Notes: generated by a model from the sequence alone, not told the origin. A stretch of 34,449 nucleotides of DNA from Pseudomonadota bacterium (GCA_030523245.1 JAUNIW010000005.1:1749-36197), one strand, 5' to 3'; positions 7,033 through 15,657 are shown, numbered from the stretch's first letter. Made by a program: numbers and translations.

Positions 7033-8133
7033 TTATATAAACGGTAACGGGTAAATGGTGCCGCCGTCTTTAACCAGACGACCTTCGTCTCTGTCCAGTT
7101 TGTAGTCTGAATCAATTCCTAAATTTTTGTCGTAGATATCGGCATAACTTCCTAATAAAGAAAGAACTTCTTTAACCCAGTTCGGTTTGGCTTTCAAATC
7201 TGTCCACAACTGCGGTTCGTCTCCTAACAAATTTCTTATTTCAGGATTATCATTTGTGGTATAAAATTCCAGATTTTGTACATTGATATCATATTGTTCA
7301 GCCAGAAAGAGGGCATTCAGTATCCATTTCAATGCCAGCTGTAATTCGGCATTGTCTTTTTGAACATAAGCATATACGGGATGTAAAGCAATTTTATGCG
7401 GCAGGACTTTTGCGTTGGCACTCGGTAAATCTTTCAGAATGCCGTTCAGCATCAGGCCGCTTGCCGTCATCATCTGGCAGCGGTTAAGCAGGAAAGCTTC
7501 CCGAGCTTCCCGCAGTGTACCGAAAGTTAAATATTTCAGTCCCAAGTTATAGCGCATATTGTAATCATCAAAATTTTTATAATAGTCCGAATCTGTTGAT
7601 AAACAAATTTTTTTACCGCGGTAATTTTCCAAATCATCGGAATCATCCGCATGAACCATAAGCATTTGGTGGTCATAATAAAGAAAACCTGCGTTTAATG
7701 CCTGTCGGGATGTTTCTGTTTTGGCCGAATAGGCACCGCCGCTCAGCATCACATCAATTTTATTTTCGTTCAGAGCACGCGCCATATTTTTTTGCGAAAC
7801 ATTGACCATTTGGATTTTTTTGTTATCACCCAAAAGGGCCTGAGCAAAGACCCGACATAAATCGGCATCAATGCCGCTCCATACACCGTCTTCCTTATGG
7901 GCATAGGACTTTACGCTTAAATCACTGCCGCAGCGTATTTTGTTGTTCCAGACCATTTGTTCAATGGGACTGCGTTTTATCTGAGCCTGAACAGCCAGCG
8001 GATGATTATAAACAGGCTGTTGGTAATAAGCCGGTGACTGAAATTGCGTTATTGTCTGTGTTTGAGCGGAAGTTGTCCAGCAAATCACAAATAACATACC
8101 AAATATTGAAAATATTTTCATCTTTTTAACCAT
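7033..8133 (-). CDS. AapJ/BztA-like periplasmic amino-acid-binding protein
   Basis: A 366-residue exported solute-binding protein resembling the general L-amino-acid binding proteins of alphaproteobacteria. The N-terminal signal peptide (KKMKIFSIFGMLFVICWTTSAQ) is given in two parts: a basic KKMK start, then FSIFGMLFVICWTTSAQ. The mature part carries NKIRCGSDLS, GVWSGIDADLCRVFAQALLGD (that is, GVWSGIDADL then CRVFAQALLGD), REAFLLNRCQMMTASGLML and the ending GGTIYPLPFI, all at family positions. The family normally feeds an AapQMP ABC permease, but no permease or ATPase gene is nearby, so this is an orphan receptor or uses a distant transporter. The first ATG (8133) and one four codons later (8121) are both possible, and neither has a strong Shine-Dalgarno. 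It diverges from the mlaC-like gene. Confidence 0.8.
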   Translation of the reverse strand: MVKKMKIFSIFGMLFVICWTTSAQTQTITQFQSPAYYQQPVYNHPLAVQAQIKRSPIEQMVWNNKIRCGSDLSVKSYAHKEDGVWSGIDADLCRVFAQALLGDNKKIQMVNVSQKNMARALNENKIDVMLSGGAYSAKTETSRQALNAGFLYYDHQMLMVHADDSDDLENYRGKKICLSTDSDYYKNFDDYNMRYNLGLKYLTFGTLREAREAFLLNRCQMMTASGLMLNGILKDLPSANAKVLPHKIALHPVYAYVQKDNAELQLALKWILNALFLAEQYDINVQNLEFYTTNDNPEIRNLLGDEPQLWTDLKAKPNWVKEVLSLLGSYADIYDKNLGIDSDYKLDRDEGRLVKDGGTIYPLPFI

Positions 8134-8182
8134 TTTTCTGCTAAACTTATTAAAAATTTGTCATCAGTGTATAGGATTTGGA

Positions 8183-8869
8183 ATGAAAAGAAAATCTTTT
8201 TTAAAACTTATTATACTGTTTTTGAGTCTGATGTTGCCGACATTGGTATCTGCTGCCGAAGTAATCACGCCTGCCGAAGCCGAAAAATGGGCCGAAAGTA
8301 AAGGTGAGGAGATATTGGATATTTTATCGGATAAAAACTTGCAGCGCAAATATAAAGAGCTTGATACAATTCTGTATAATGATGTTGATTTGGATAATGC
8401 CGCAAAATTTGCCATGGGGAAGTATTGGAAAACCATGACACCGGAACAGAAGCAAAGATATGTTCCCTTGTTTAAGCAGTATATATCCAGTCTGTATAAG
8501 AGCTATCCGCTGGATTTGGGGAAGGGAAACATAAATTTTGCCATTTCCCGTGTAGTTCCGACAAAAAGCGGCGTGGATGTTTTTTGCGCTATCAGTCTGA
8601 ATGGTTCGGCCAAAGATAAGACTGCTGCCGACAAATCACAGGGTTTGTTCAGTGTATTGTTTGCTTTGGCTAAAAATAACGGCCGTTTGCAGGTCAGAGA
8701 TATAAAAATCGGCGAAAGCAGTCTGCTTCTGGCTTTTCGCAGCCGTTTTTATCAGATGATTTATAATGACAGCGATGGCGAAATTGACTGGTTTTTAGAT
8801 GATTTGCAAACAATTACCGCCGATAATGAAGAAAAAAATGAACAAAAACTGGAAGATGCTGCATTTTAA
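8183..8869 (+). CDS. MlaC/Ttg2D family phospholipid-binding protein
   Basis: A 228-residue periplasmic protein. The signal peptide MKRKSFLKLIILFLSLMLP is followed by cleavage near VSAAE. The hallmark DLDNAAKFAMGKYWKTMTPE (about 70-90) and QRYVPLFKQYISSLYKSY match the MlaC fold, which in other bacteria carries phospholipids between the outer-membrane MlaA complex and the inner-membrane MlaFEDB transporter to maintain outer-membrane asymmetry. AGGA lies 6 bases before the ATG. No other mla genes are adjacent, so the partners must be elsewhere. The C-terminal 25 residues are an acidic extension. A related role such as hopanoid-type transport cannot be excluded. Confidence 0.85.
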   Translation: MKRKSFLKLIILFLSLMLPTLVSAAEVITPAEAEKWAESKGEEILDILSDKNLQRKYKELDTILYNDVDLDNAAKFAMGKYWKTMTPEQKQRYVPLFKQYISSLYKSYPLDLGKGNINFAISRVVPTKSGVDVFCAISLNGSAKDKTAADKSQGLFSVLFALAKNNGRLQVRDIKIGESSLLLAFRSRFYQMIYNDSDGEIDWFLDDLQTITADNEEKNEQKLEDAAF

Positions 8870-8871
8870 GG

Positions 8872-8900
8872 TTGAAATTGGCGGACAACATTTATATGAT
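8872..8900 (+). promoter_or_regulatory. Sigma-70-like promoter of gltX
   Basis: TTGAAA (8872-8877), a 17-bp spacer and TATGAT (8895-8900), starting 2 bases after the mlaC-like stop and 44 bases before the gltX ATG. Confidence 0.6.
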
Positions 8901-8943
8901 ACGCAAAGATTTTGAATTAAATTTGCGCAAAATAGGAAATTAA

Positions 8944-10266
8944 ATGTCTGAAATAAAAGTAAGATTTGCACCGAGCCCGACTGGCTTTATGCATATCGGC
9001 AATACCAGAACGGCTTTGTTTAATTGGCTTCTGGCAAAAAAACTCGGCGGAAAATTTATGCTGAGGATTGATGATACGGACAGACTCCGTTCTAAAAAAG
9101 AATATGAAGATTCTATGCGGGAAAGCCTTGTCTGGCTGGGGTTTGAGTGGAGTGAAGAGGCACGCCAGTCGGCTCGTTTTGACCGCTATAATGAAGTAAA
9201 AGAAAAATTGATAGCAGACGGTCGTATTTATGCTTGTTATGAAACGCCGGAGGAACTGGAAATAAAACGGAAACGTGCTATGGCCAAAGGCTTGGCACCG
9301 ATTTATGACCGTCAGGCTTTACATTATACGGCAGAAGATTTGGAAAAATTCAAGGCGGAAGGTCGTAAACCCCACTATCGTTTTAAGCTCTTGCCGGGGG
9401 TTATCGAATGGGACGATATTGTCCGCGGCCACTGTCGGTATGAAGCGGAAAAATTAAGTGACCCGATTATCATCCGCGAGGACGGAAGCTATTTATATCA
9501 TTTGCCGTCATGTATTGATGACAGTGATTTCGGCATTACCCATATTGTGCGCGGTGAAGATCATACCACAAATACGGCTTCGCAAATTCAGATGTTTGAA
9601 GCTATCGGCGGCAAAGTACCGACTTTTGCCCATTTACCTCTTTTGACCGGAACGGAAGGTAAACTTTCTAAACGTCTGGGCAGTCTCGGTGTGCGCGAAT
9701 TGAAAGCTGAAGGGGTAGAAGCTTTGGCAATTTGTTCTTTTCTGGCCAAACTCGGCACCTCGGAAATAATTGAACCTTATTATTCGCTGGATACTCTGGC
9801 TGATTCGCTGGATTTTTCCAAACTTGGCCGTTCACAGCCGAAATTTGATGAGGAAGAACTGAAGCGGTTTAATACCAAACTGGTGCGTTCAATGCCTTAT
9901 GATTTGGTCAAAAAACGTATTTCTGCCGATGAAGTATTTTGGAATGATGTACGTGCTAATCTGACAGTTGTTGATGATGTCAAAGTCTGGGAAGATATCT
10001 GCCATAAAGAGGTTATGCCGGTTATTGAAGACAAGTCCCTGACCGATACGGCCGCCGCTTTGCTGCCGCCGGAACCATGGAATGATAATACATTTGGTGA
10101 CTGGCTGGGCGCTCTAAAAAAACAAAGCGGAAAAAAAGGTCGCGAGCTGTTTCATCCGCTGCGCAAAGCCCTGACAGCATTGGACGACGGACCTGAACTG
10201 AAAAATTTATTGCCGCTGATCGGTTATAATAAGGCAAAACAGCGTCTTTTGGGAAAGAAAGCCTGA
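8944..10266 (+). CDS. gltX: Glutamyl-tRNA synthetase
   Basis: A 440-residue class I synthetase that charges tRNA-Glu, and perhaps tRNA-Gln or tRNA-Asn systems if discriminating activity is relaxed. The HIGH motif appears as FMHIGN (15-20) within VRFAPSPTGFMHIGNTRTAL, and the KMSKS motif as KLSKR (239-243). FAPSPTG and LRIDDTDRLRSKKEY are typical of GluRS, not GlnRS. The length is slightly short for the family (about 460-490) and resembles the second GluRS type common in alphaproteobacteria, which often have two gltX genes, so a second copy may exist. It has its own promoter and is followed 23 bp later by cysS, probably in one transcript. Confidence 0.95.
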   Translation: MSEIKVRFAPSPTGFMHIGNTRTALFNWLLAKKLGGKFMLRIDDTDRLRSKKEYEDSMRESLVWLGFEWSEEARQSARFDRYNEVKEKLIADGRIYACYETPEELEIKRKRAMAKGLAPIYDRQALHYTAEDLEKFKAEGRKPHYRFKLLPGVIEWDDIVRGHCRYEAEKLSDPIIIREDGSYLYHLPSCIDDSDFGITHIVRGEDHTTNTASQIQMFEAIGGKVPTFAHLPLLTGTEGKLSKRLGSLGVRELKAEGVEALAICSFLAKLGTSEIIEPYYSLDTLADSLDFSKLGRSQPKFDEEELKRFNTKLVRSMPYDLVKKRISADEVFWNDVRANLTVVDDVKVWEDICHKEVMPVIEDKSLTDTAAALLPPEPWNDNTFGDWLGALKKQSGKKGRELFHPLRKALTALDDGPELKNLLPLIGYNKAKQRLLGKKA

Positions 10267-10289
10267 AATACAGGCAGATAGGAGAGAAA

Positions 10290-11666
10290 ATGACTAAAAT
10301 ATATTTGCACAATACCTTAAAACAGCGCAAAGATGAATTTATACCCATTGATGCCGATAATGTGCGGATGTATGTCTGCGGACCGACTGTGTATGATAAA
10401 GCTCATCTCGGCAATGCCAAAACGCCGGTCGTGTATGATGTTTTGTATCGTCTGCTTTGCCATGTCTATGGTGAAAAACACGTAACCTATGTTTCCAACA
10501 TTACCGATGTTGATGATAAAATCTTAAATAAGCATAAAGAAACCGGAAAGTCTATCCGTGAGATTACGGAACAGACGTATAACTGGTATATTGACGATAT
10601 GAAAAAACTGAATGTTTTGTCGCCGAATTACCGGCCGCGTGCAACCGAATATATTGCGGAAATGATAAAGCTGGTGGAAATGCTTTTGCAAAATGGGCAT
10701 GCTTATGTTGCCGACAAACATGTTTTGTTCAGTGTTGATTCTATGCCGAATTATGGTTTTCTGTCCGGTCGCTCCATGAAAGAAATGGTGGCAGGGGCCC
10801 GCGTGGAAATCGCTGACTATAAGAAGAATCCGGCCGATTTTATCTTATGGAAACCGTCTGCAGCGGATCAGCCGGGATGGGACAGCCCGTGGGGATACGG
10901 TCGTCCGGGGTGGCATTTGGAATGTTCGGCCATGAGTTCAAAATTATTGGGAAATGATTTTGATATTCACGGCGGCGGGTCGGATTTGATTTTTCCGCAT
11001 CATGAAAATGAATGCGCTCAGTCTTGCTGCGCTTATCCGGGGACGCATTTTGCCCATTACTGGGTACATACGGGAATGCTGATGATTAACGGTGTTAAAA
11101 TGTCCAAATCACTGGGTAATTTTTATACGGTTGATGAAATTCTGGCCAAATATCCGGCTGAGGCTTTGCGTCTTTTGTTTTTGACAACTCATTATCATCA
11201 GCCGTTTAATTTTACATTTGAAGGTCTGGAACAGGCAAAATCAGTCTTGGACAAGTTTTATAATGCATTGCTGAAAAATGCCGAAGTACCTGTAGTTTCA
11301 ACGTCACCAAGTGCAAAACTGATTGAAGCGCTGGCTGATGATTTGAATACGCCGCTGGCACTTTCGTATCTGCATGAAACGCTGGGCAATCTGAATAAAG
11401 CCGACTGTCCGGAAGCTCGTTCGCAGTATAAATCACAACTGCTGGCAGATGCATATATGCTTGGGTTGTTGTATAATGATGCGCAGAACTGGTTTAAAGG
11501 GACAGTGACGGACAATGATGCTGAAATTGAAGCCTTGATAGCCAAACGTGCCGAAGCAAAAAAGAATAAAGACTGGGCGACAGCTGATGCTATACGCAAT
11601 CAGCTGAAAGAACAGGGGATTGTTCTAGAGGACAGTGCTGCCGGAACGATTTGGAAAAAATTGTAA
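10290..11666 (+). CDS. cysS: Cysteinyl-tRNA synthetase
   Basis: A 458-residue class I synthetase charging tRNA-Cys. The HIGH motif is HLGN (39-42) and the KMSKS motif is KMSKS (270-274). The four zinc ligands expected for CysRS are present: Cys30 (YVCGPTVYD), Cys212 (WHLECSAMS), His237 and Glu241 (FPHHENECAQS). GGAG lies 6 bases before the ATG. Its length is the usual one for the family. It probably forms an operon with gltX, with a terminator-like structure after the stop. Confidence 0.96.
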   Translation: MTKIYLHNTLKQRKDEFIPIDADNVRMYVCGPTVYDKAHLGNAKTPVVYDVLYRLLCHVYGEKHVTYVSNITDVDDKILNKHKETGKSIREITEQTYNWYIDDMKKLNVLSPNYRPRATEYIAEMIKLVEMLLQNGHAYVADKHVLFSVDSMPNYGFLSGRSMKEMVAGARVEIADYKKNPADFILWKPSAADQPGWDSPWGYGRPGWHLECSAMSSKLLGNDFDIHGGGSDLIFPHHENECAQSCCAYPGTHFAHYWVHTGMLMINGVKMSKSLGNFYTVDEILAKYPAEALRLLFLTTHYHQPFNFTFEGLEQAKSVLDKFYNALLKNAEVPVVSTSPSAKLIEALADDLNTPLALSYLHETLGNLNKADCPEARSQYKSQLLADAYMLGLLYNDAQNWFKGTVTDNDAEIEALIAKRAEAKKNKDWATADAIRNQLKEQGIVLEDSAAGTIWKKL

Positions 11667-11674
11667 AAAAACAG

Positions 11675-11744
11675 CCTCGTGTTCAGTTTGAAGCATATCT
11701 GAAAACCGGAATGTGTTTCAAACCGGAAACGGGGTTATTTTTTT
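11675..11744 (+). terminator. Probable terminator after cysS
   Basis: An outer stem CCTCGT (11675-11680) with ACGGGG (11729-11734, one G-T pair) and an inner stem GTTTGAA (11686-11692) with TTCAAAC (11717-11723), followed by TTATTTTTTT. The loop is large (24 bases) and the stem interrupted, so this is weaker than the other terminators here. Confidence 0.45.
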
Positions 11745-11768
11745 AAGCTTTTTATTCTTTCTTTTTTA

Positions 11769-11797
11769 TTGCCAAAAAATAAAAAATCGTCTATACT
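11769..11797 (+). promoter_or_regulatory. Sigma-70-like promoter with a ~200-base leader
   Basis: TTGCCA (11769-11774), a 17-bp spacer and TATACT (11792-11797). Transcription would start near 11804, leaving about 200 AT-rich bases before the ATG at 12004. I see no clear riboswitch or closer strong promoter in 11804-12003; the stretch otherwise holds no gene. Confidence 0.55.
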
Positions 11798-12003
11798 AAA
11801 AACGTTACATATATATATTTTATTTGAAATTCTGCTAATTATTTATAAGCTTTTTCGTAGTTTTCAGAGAATTACTCTTTGGATGACGTTGCTTTATGTT
11901 TGATTTGTAGAATTTTTATAAAATATATTTTTTTAGAATTAAAAAAGTTGAACATAAAGAGGATGTAGTCTAAGGAGCGAACCTCATTAAAAAAATAAAA
12001 ACT

Positions 12004-12675
12004 ATGAAGAAGATATTTTTAATTTGTGTTGTTGCTGTTTTGTCAATGGCTGTTCAGGCTCAGACTTTTACGCCGTTGCTTGGCGTTGTAAAAGAAAACA
12101 AGGCATTTTATGCCGTTGATGCCGCCAATAACCGAGTGGCTATCAGTGCCATTCAGTATGCCATATTAAAAGAGTCTGGTGCCGGTCATGACATCGTCCG
12201 TTATACCGGAAACGATGCGGCATCGAGCTTTGCCATCGTTGTTTCCCGCTCGGAATATGATAATGTTCCGCTGACGGTGGACAGCATCGGTTTGGCTGAG
12301 GACGGTCGAGTTGAGGTCTATTTTAATGACGGCAGCAAATATCTGACCAAGTCATTATCATGGGCCGATGTTCTGGTAGGGCAGACCGTTATTCATACAA
12401 CAATCAAAAGTCCGCTCAGGGTTTTTGAAAAGTATGAAGCTGTAACGGAAATGCCGGAAGGTTTCTTTGCCAACAAGGGTATAAAGCCCGCGGTAAAGAA
12501 TGCACCGGTGGCTGTGGCTCAGGCGACAACGACAACAAGCTCTCCGTCGCGGTTAAAGACAGCGTATGAAAGAGCAAGAAATGTTGTAAAGGAGGCGGTT
12601 GAGTCGTTTACGGATTCTGCCGAACCCGAACAACAAACATATTCTTTCGGTAATATAAAAATTATCGAAGAATAG
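12004..12675 (+). CDS. Secreted or periplasmic protein of unknown function
   Basis: A 223-residue protein with a clear signal peptide (MKKIFLICVVAVLSMAVQA, cleavage before QTFTP). Residues about 20-150 are beta-rich with no recognised motif. The segment about 165-205 is Ala/Thr/Ser/Pro-rich and then charged (APVAVAQATTTTSSPSR), like a linker, and the extreme C-terminus reads SFGNIKIIEE. No Cys in the mature part, so it is not a lipoprotein. No Shine-Dalgarno is obvious immediately upstream (the ATG follows AAAAAAATAAAAACT), although AAGGAG lies 31 bases before it. It is a monocistronic unit between a promoter at 11769 and a strong terminator. Function unknown. Confidence 0.75.
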   Translation: MKKIFLICVVAVLSMAVQAQTFTPLLGVVKENKAFYAVDAANNRVAISAIQYAILKESGAGHDIVRYTGNDAASSFAIVVSRSEYDNVPLTVDSIGLAEDGRVEVYFNDGSKYLTKSLSWADVLVGQTVIHTTIKSPLRVFEKYEAVTEMPEGFFANKGIKPAVKNAPVAVAQATTTTSSPSRLKTAYERARNVVKEAVESFTDSAEPEQQTYSFGNIKIIEE

Positions 12676-12716
12676 AAAAAAAGTCCGTTTTTCTTTTAAG
12701 AAAAGCGGACTTTTTT
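12676..12716 (+). terminator. Rho-independent terminator
   Basis: Immediately after the TAG stop: AAGTCCG-(T)-TTTTCTT paired with AAGAAAA-(G)-CGGACTT, loop of two bases, followed by a run of T. It is a strong terminator. Confidence 0.85.
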
Positions 12717-12785
12717 GTTGCCAAGTAAAAATTTTAGTGCTAAGAGCAACAACGTTTTTTTTATTATTATCTAAATTGTTAGCTT

Positions 12786-12947
12786 ATGAATTGTAAAAAT
12801 TTTGTATCAGGGTCACAAAAAAACACTCAAAAGTTTTTTGATGAAATGCGTCGTCCTCTTGCCATGGGAATCCATGCCATAGAGCATGATTTTATAGATG
12901 TGCCTCTGGAAGATTCCGACTTTACAAAAAAGGGAAATTCTTTCTGA
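12786..12947 (+). CDS. Candidate 53-residue small protein
   Basis: An ATG-to-TGA frame of 53 codons (begins MNCKNFVSGSQKNTQKFFDE, ends TKKGNSF) fills the space between two terminators. It is hydrophilic, with no signal peptide or membrane segment. A weak promoter-like pair lies upstream (TTGCCA at 12718-12723, 17-bp spacer, TAAGAG at 12741-12746). No Shine-Dalgarno is visible, which lowers confidence. A strong hairpin with T-run follows 8 bases after the stop, as expected for a genuine short transcript, though that hairpin also serves the convergent pntB. It may instead be a small RNA. Confidence 0.4.
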   Translation: MNCKNFVSGSQKNTQKFFDEMRRPLAMGIHAIEHDFIDVPLEDSDFTKKGNSF

Positions 12948-12954
12948 TACTGTT

Positions 12955-12995
12955 AAAAAATATCGGCTTTTTTTGAAAGAAAGCCGATATTTTTT
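12955..12995. terminator. Bidirectional terminator facing pntB
   Basis: A stem AAAAATATCGGCTTT paired with AAAGCCGATATTTTT around a 9-base loop, with A-run and T-run flanks. It can end both the + strand transcript from 12786 and the - strand pnt operon whose last stop is at 13000. Confidence 0.85.
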
Positions 12996-12999
12996 GTTA

Positions 13000-14322
13000 T
13001 TATTCCATATCTTTTACAATTTCTTCCGTTATTGTTTTAGCATCACCCAAAAGCATGATTGTGTTCGGTGCGTAAAACAGAGGATTGTCAACACCGGAAT
13101 AACCGGTTCCCAGTGAACGTTTAACAAAGAAAATCGTTTTGGCTTTTTCCACATCCAGAATCGGCATACCGTACAGAGGCGAGTTTACTTCGGTTTTGGC
13201 AACCGGATTAGTAACGTCGTTAGCCCCGATGACATAAGCGACATCGGCCGAGGCGAATTCAGAATTTATGTCGGCCATGGAATATACGTTTTCATACGGA
13301 ACCTGTGCTTCGGCGAGCAAAACATTCATATGTCCCGGCATTCGTCCCGCTACGGGGTGAATAGCATATTTTACATCAACACCGTATTTCTTACTCAGAA
13401 TATCCGTCATACTTTTCAAGGCTTGTTGAGCGTGTGCCGCAGCCATACCGAATCCCGGAACAATAATGATTTTCCTTGCATTACTCATAATAAATGCGGC
13501 TTCTTCCGGTGAGCCCTTTTTAGCTATACCGTCTGTATTGTCCTCTTGTTTTTTCTGTATTTTTTTCGGCCAGATAATTTTTAGAAGCGGTCTGTTCATT
13601 GCCTTACTCATAATATAAGACAGGATTGTTCCGCTGGTGCCGACCAGTGTTCCTGTAATGATTAAGAGAAGATCGCCTGACAGCAGGCCGACCAGAACAA
13701 CTGCCCAGCCGGAAAATGAGTTGAGCAGCGAAATGACAACAGGCATATCTGCTCCGCCTATCGGCATGGTCAGACATATACCCAAAAGCAGAACAATGGT
13801 CACGAGGGCGTGGAAACCGGCTCCGTCATTTTCTATATAGAACCATGTAACGAAACAAAGTAAAACAAACAAAATCAGACTCAGCCACTTGGTCCATGAA
13901 AGATTCCGGTGCATCCAGCCGTGTAGCTTGGCAAAAGCAACCATGGAGCCGCTGAAGGTTATCAAACCGATGACAAAGCACAAAACAATAATAAAATTGA
14001 TGTGGGAATGGGTGGCGACACACCACATTAAAAGCGAAGACGAAAGTCCGCCGATACCATTAAGCAGGGCAACCATTTGCGGTAAAGCCGAAAGCTCGAC
14101 TCTGAGGGCAAACCAAATACCAATTCCGCCGCCGGCTAACAAAGCGGCAGTTATCAGGTGTGCATTATAATTGATGTTTGTAGCGATACAGGTTATCAGT
14201 GCCAGTCCCATGGCTACGGCAGAAATATAATAGCCGCGTACTGCACGATAGGGAGAAGACATGCAATCTATAGAAATGACAATCAAAAAGGCACTTAACA
14301 AATAAATCAAAGAACTAATCAT
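13000..14322 (-). CDS. pntB: NAD(P) transhydrogenase beta subunit
   Basis: A 440-residue subunit of the proton-translocating transhydrogenase, which uses the proton-motive force to move hydride from NADH to NADP+. The first about 250 residues form hydrophobic membrane helices (domain II), followed by a linker (PKKIQKKQEDNTDG) and the NADP(H)-binding domain III with IIVPGFGMAAAHAQQALK, YAIHPVAGRMPGHMNVLLAE, IGANDVTNPVAK and the C-terminal VKRSLGTGYSGVDNPLFY and MLLGDAKTITEEI motifs. It is slightly shorter than usual (about 460). The start overlaps pntAB by 8 bp. It is the last gene of the pnt operon. Confidence 0.95.
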   Translation of the reverse strand: MISSLIYLLSAFLIVISIDCMSSPYRAVRGYYISAVAMGLALITCIATNINYNAHLITAALLAGGGIGIWFALRVELSALPQMVALLNGIGGLSSSLLMWCVATHSHINFIIVLCFVIGLITFSGSMVAFAKLHGWMHRNLSWTKWLSLILFVLLCFVTWFYIENDGAGFHALVTIVLLLGICLTMPIGGADMPVVISLLNSFSGWAVVLVGLLSGDLLLIITGTLVGTSGTILSYIMSKAMNRPLLKIIWPKKIQKKQEDNTDGIAKKGSPEEAAFIMSNARKIIIVPGFGMAAAHAQQALKSMTDILSKKYGVDVKYAIHPVAGRMPGHMNVLLAEAQVPYENVYSMADINSEFASADVAYVIGANDVTNPVAKTEVNSPLYGMPILDVEKAKTIFFVKRSLGTGYSGVDNPLFYAPNTIMLLGDAKTITEEIVKDME

Positions 14323-14608
14323 TTTTTCTGTTATCCTTTTTCTTAAAAAGTTCCAGCATACGCAGGGTGACGACTAAACCGCCAACCAAGTTCAAAATTC
14401 CAAGAAAGACAGCCATCAGACTAATCGTTAAAATCTCAGGATTATTTGTGTTTCCGGCCACGATAATGGCTCCTAAAACAACCAAGCCGCTGATGGCGTT
14501 TGTAGCACTCATCAGGGGCGCATGTAACGAAGGGGAAACCCGCCATACGGTAAAATAACCTAAAAAAGCGGCTAAAATCAAAATTGTTAAAAGATATATC
14601 GTTTCCAT
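14315..14608 (-). CDS. pntAB: NAD(P) transhydrogenase alpha-2 (membrane) subunit
   Basis: A 97-residue membrane subunit (about three helices) that contributes the first part of domain II. The correct start is the ATG at 14608, METIYLLTILI, overlapping the pntAA stop (TAATG) and preceded by GGAGG 4 bases upstream; a longer reading frame back to 14644 lies inside pntAA. WRVSPSLHAPLMSATNAISG is the conserved signature. The separate small subunit shows the three-gene type found in Rhodospirillum and other alphaproteobacteria, as opposed to the fused PntA of E. coli. Confidence 0.93.
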   Translation of the reverse strand: METIYLLTILILAAFLGYFTVWRVSPSLHAPLMSATNAISGLVVLGAIIVAGNTNNPEILTISLMAVFLGILNLVGGLVVTLRMLELFKKKDNRKND

Positions 14609-15609
14609 TAGTCCTCCGCACTTGTTAGTAAAATTTGTGACCATACTTCCGTATCTTTTTTAAGTTTATTAAAACCGGAAATAACATTGTAAACGTTTTG
14701 GGAGTAAAGCATACTCGACGAATAAGCAATGTCAGCTGCCAGATGAGAATCTGCCAGCAGTTTGTAGCGGCCGTTGTCCAGCAGGCGGTCGTTAATGGCT
14801 CCTTCAACGTTGCCGTCAGCCATGTCCAAAACAACGGCTCCTCTCGGCAGACGATTGAGCTGAAATTGTGATAAAATTTGCGGTACAACACCGCTGATTG
14901 TTGCAACACAGGCTATTACAATACTGCATTCCGGCAGTACCTGATTGATGTATTCCGTCTCGGACGGCATAAATTTTGCTCCCAGAGACTTAACCTGTTC
15001 TGCCGCTTCCGGACGTACATCCGCGGCATAGACTTGCGCCCCCATACGCTGTAAAGTGGCTATTGCCTGCAGGCCAGCCACACCGGCACCGATAACCAGA
15101 GCTTTAAGCGGCATCAGCGTGCCGGCCGCGGTCATCATCAGCGGAATAGACTGGTCCAGCATATCCATTGTCAATAAAGCGGCTTTATAACCGGCCAGAT
15201 TGTGTTGTGAAGACAGGACATCTATATCCTGAACACGCGGCAGACGCGGCAGGCGTTCAAATGCCAGCGCATTGATTTTATATTTTTTCCAGATAGCCAG
15301 ACGTTCAGGATATTTGTAGCTGTCAAAATGTGCCAAAATCCATAAATTTTCATGCATGAACACATATTCTTCTTCATGCGGCGCCCAGATTTTCGGCATG
15401 AGTTCCGATTTTTTATAAACCTCTTCAGCTTGACGCAATAAGATTGCACCGGCTTCTCTGTATTGCTCGTCTGAATATCCGGCGCGTTCTCCGGCACCTG
15501 TTTCCATCAAGACCTGATGTCCGTCAGACATCAGTTGTTTGACGGTTTGCGGTACAAGGGCAACTCTGTATTCCCAAGCAGGACGTTCTTTTACAAATCC
15601 GATAATCAT
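14608..15609 (-). CDS. pntAA: NAD(P) transhydrogenase alpha-1 subunit
   Basis: A 333-residue soluble NAD(H)-binding domain I. The start at 15609 (MIIGFVKERPAW) is chosen because GAGGA lies 5 bases upstream; longer frames reach back to 15693 but have no such signal and cross the promoter. The RQD loop is intact (LPRVQDID has Arg, Gln and Asp with the family spacing), followed by VLSSQHNLAGYKA. The NAD-binding Rossmann motif is GAGVAGLQAIATLQRMGAQV. It is about 40 residues shorter than typical PntAA (about 375-380), with a short C-terminal end. First gene of pntAA-pntAB-pntB. Confidence 0.93.
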   Translation of the reverse strand: MIIGFVKERPAWEYRVALVPQTVKQLMSDGHQVLMETGAGERAGYSDEQYREAGAILLRQAEEVYKKSELMPKIWAPHEEEYVFMHENLWILAHFDSYKYPERLAIWKKYKINALAFERLPRLPRVQDIDVLSSQHNLAGYKAALLTMDMLDQSIPLMMTAAGTLMPLKALVIGAGVAGLQAIATLQRMGAQVYAADVRPEAAEQVKSLGAKFMPSETEYINQVLPECSIVIACVATISGVVPQILSQFQLNRLPRGAVVLDMADGNVEGAINDRLLDNGRYKLLADSHLAADIAYSSSMLYSQNVYNVISGFNKLKKDTEVWSQILLTSAED

Positions 15610-15628
15610 TTTCATCCTCAAAAAATGC

Positions 15629-15657
15629 TTGCATTGCAGGCTTATTATTTTTATATA
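15629..15657 (+). promoter_or_regulatory. Promoter of split chromate transporter, overlapping pnt promoter
   Basis: TTGCAT (15629-15634), a 17-bp spacer and TATATA (15652-15657), 37 bases before the ATG at 15694. Its -10 box overlaps that of the opposing pnt promoter. Confidence 0.5.

Noticed and set aside
7033-8133. A lytic transglycosylase or sensor-kinase periplasmic domain
   Set aside because: The motifs fit an amino-acid binding protein from end to end and no catalytic or kinase domain follows.
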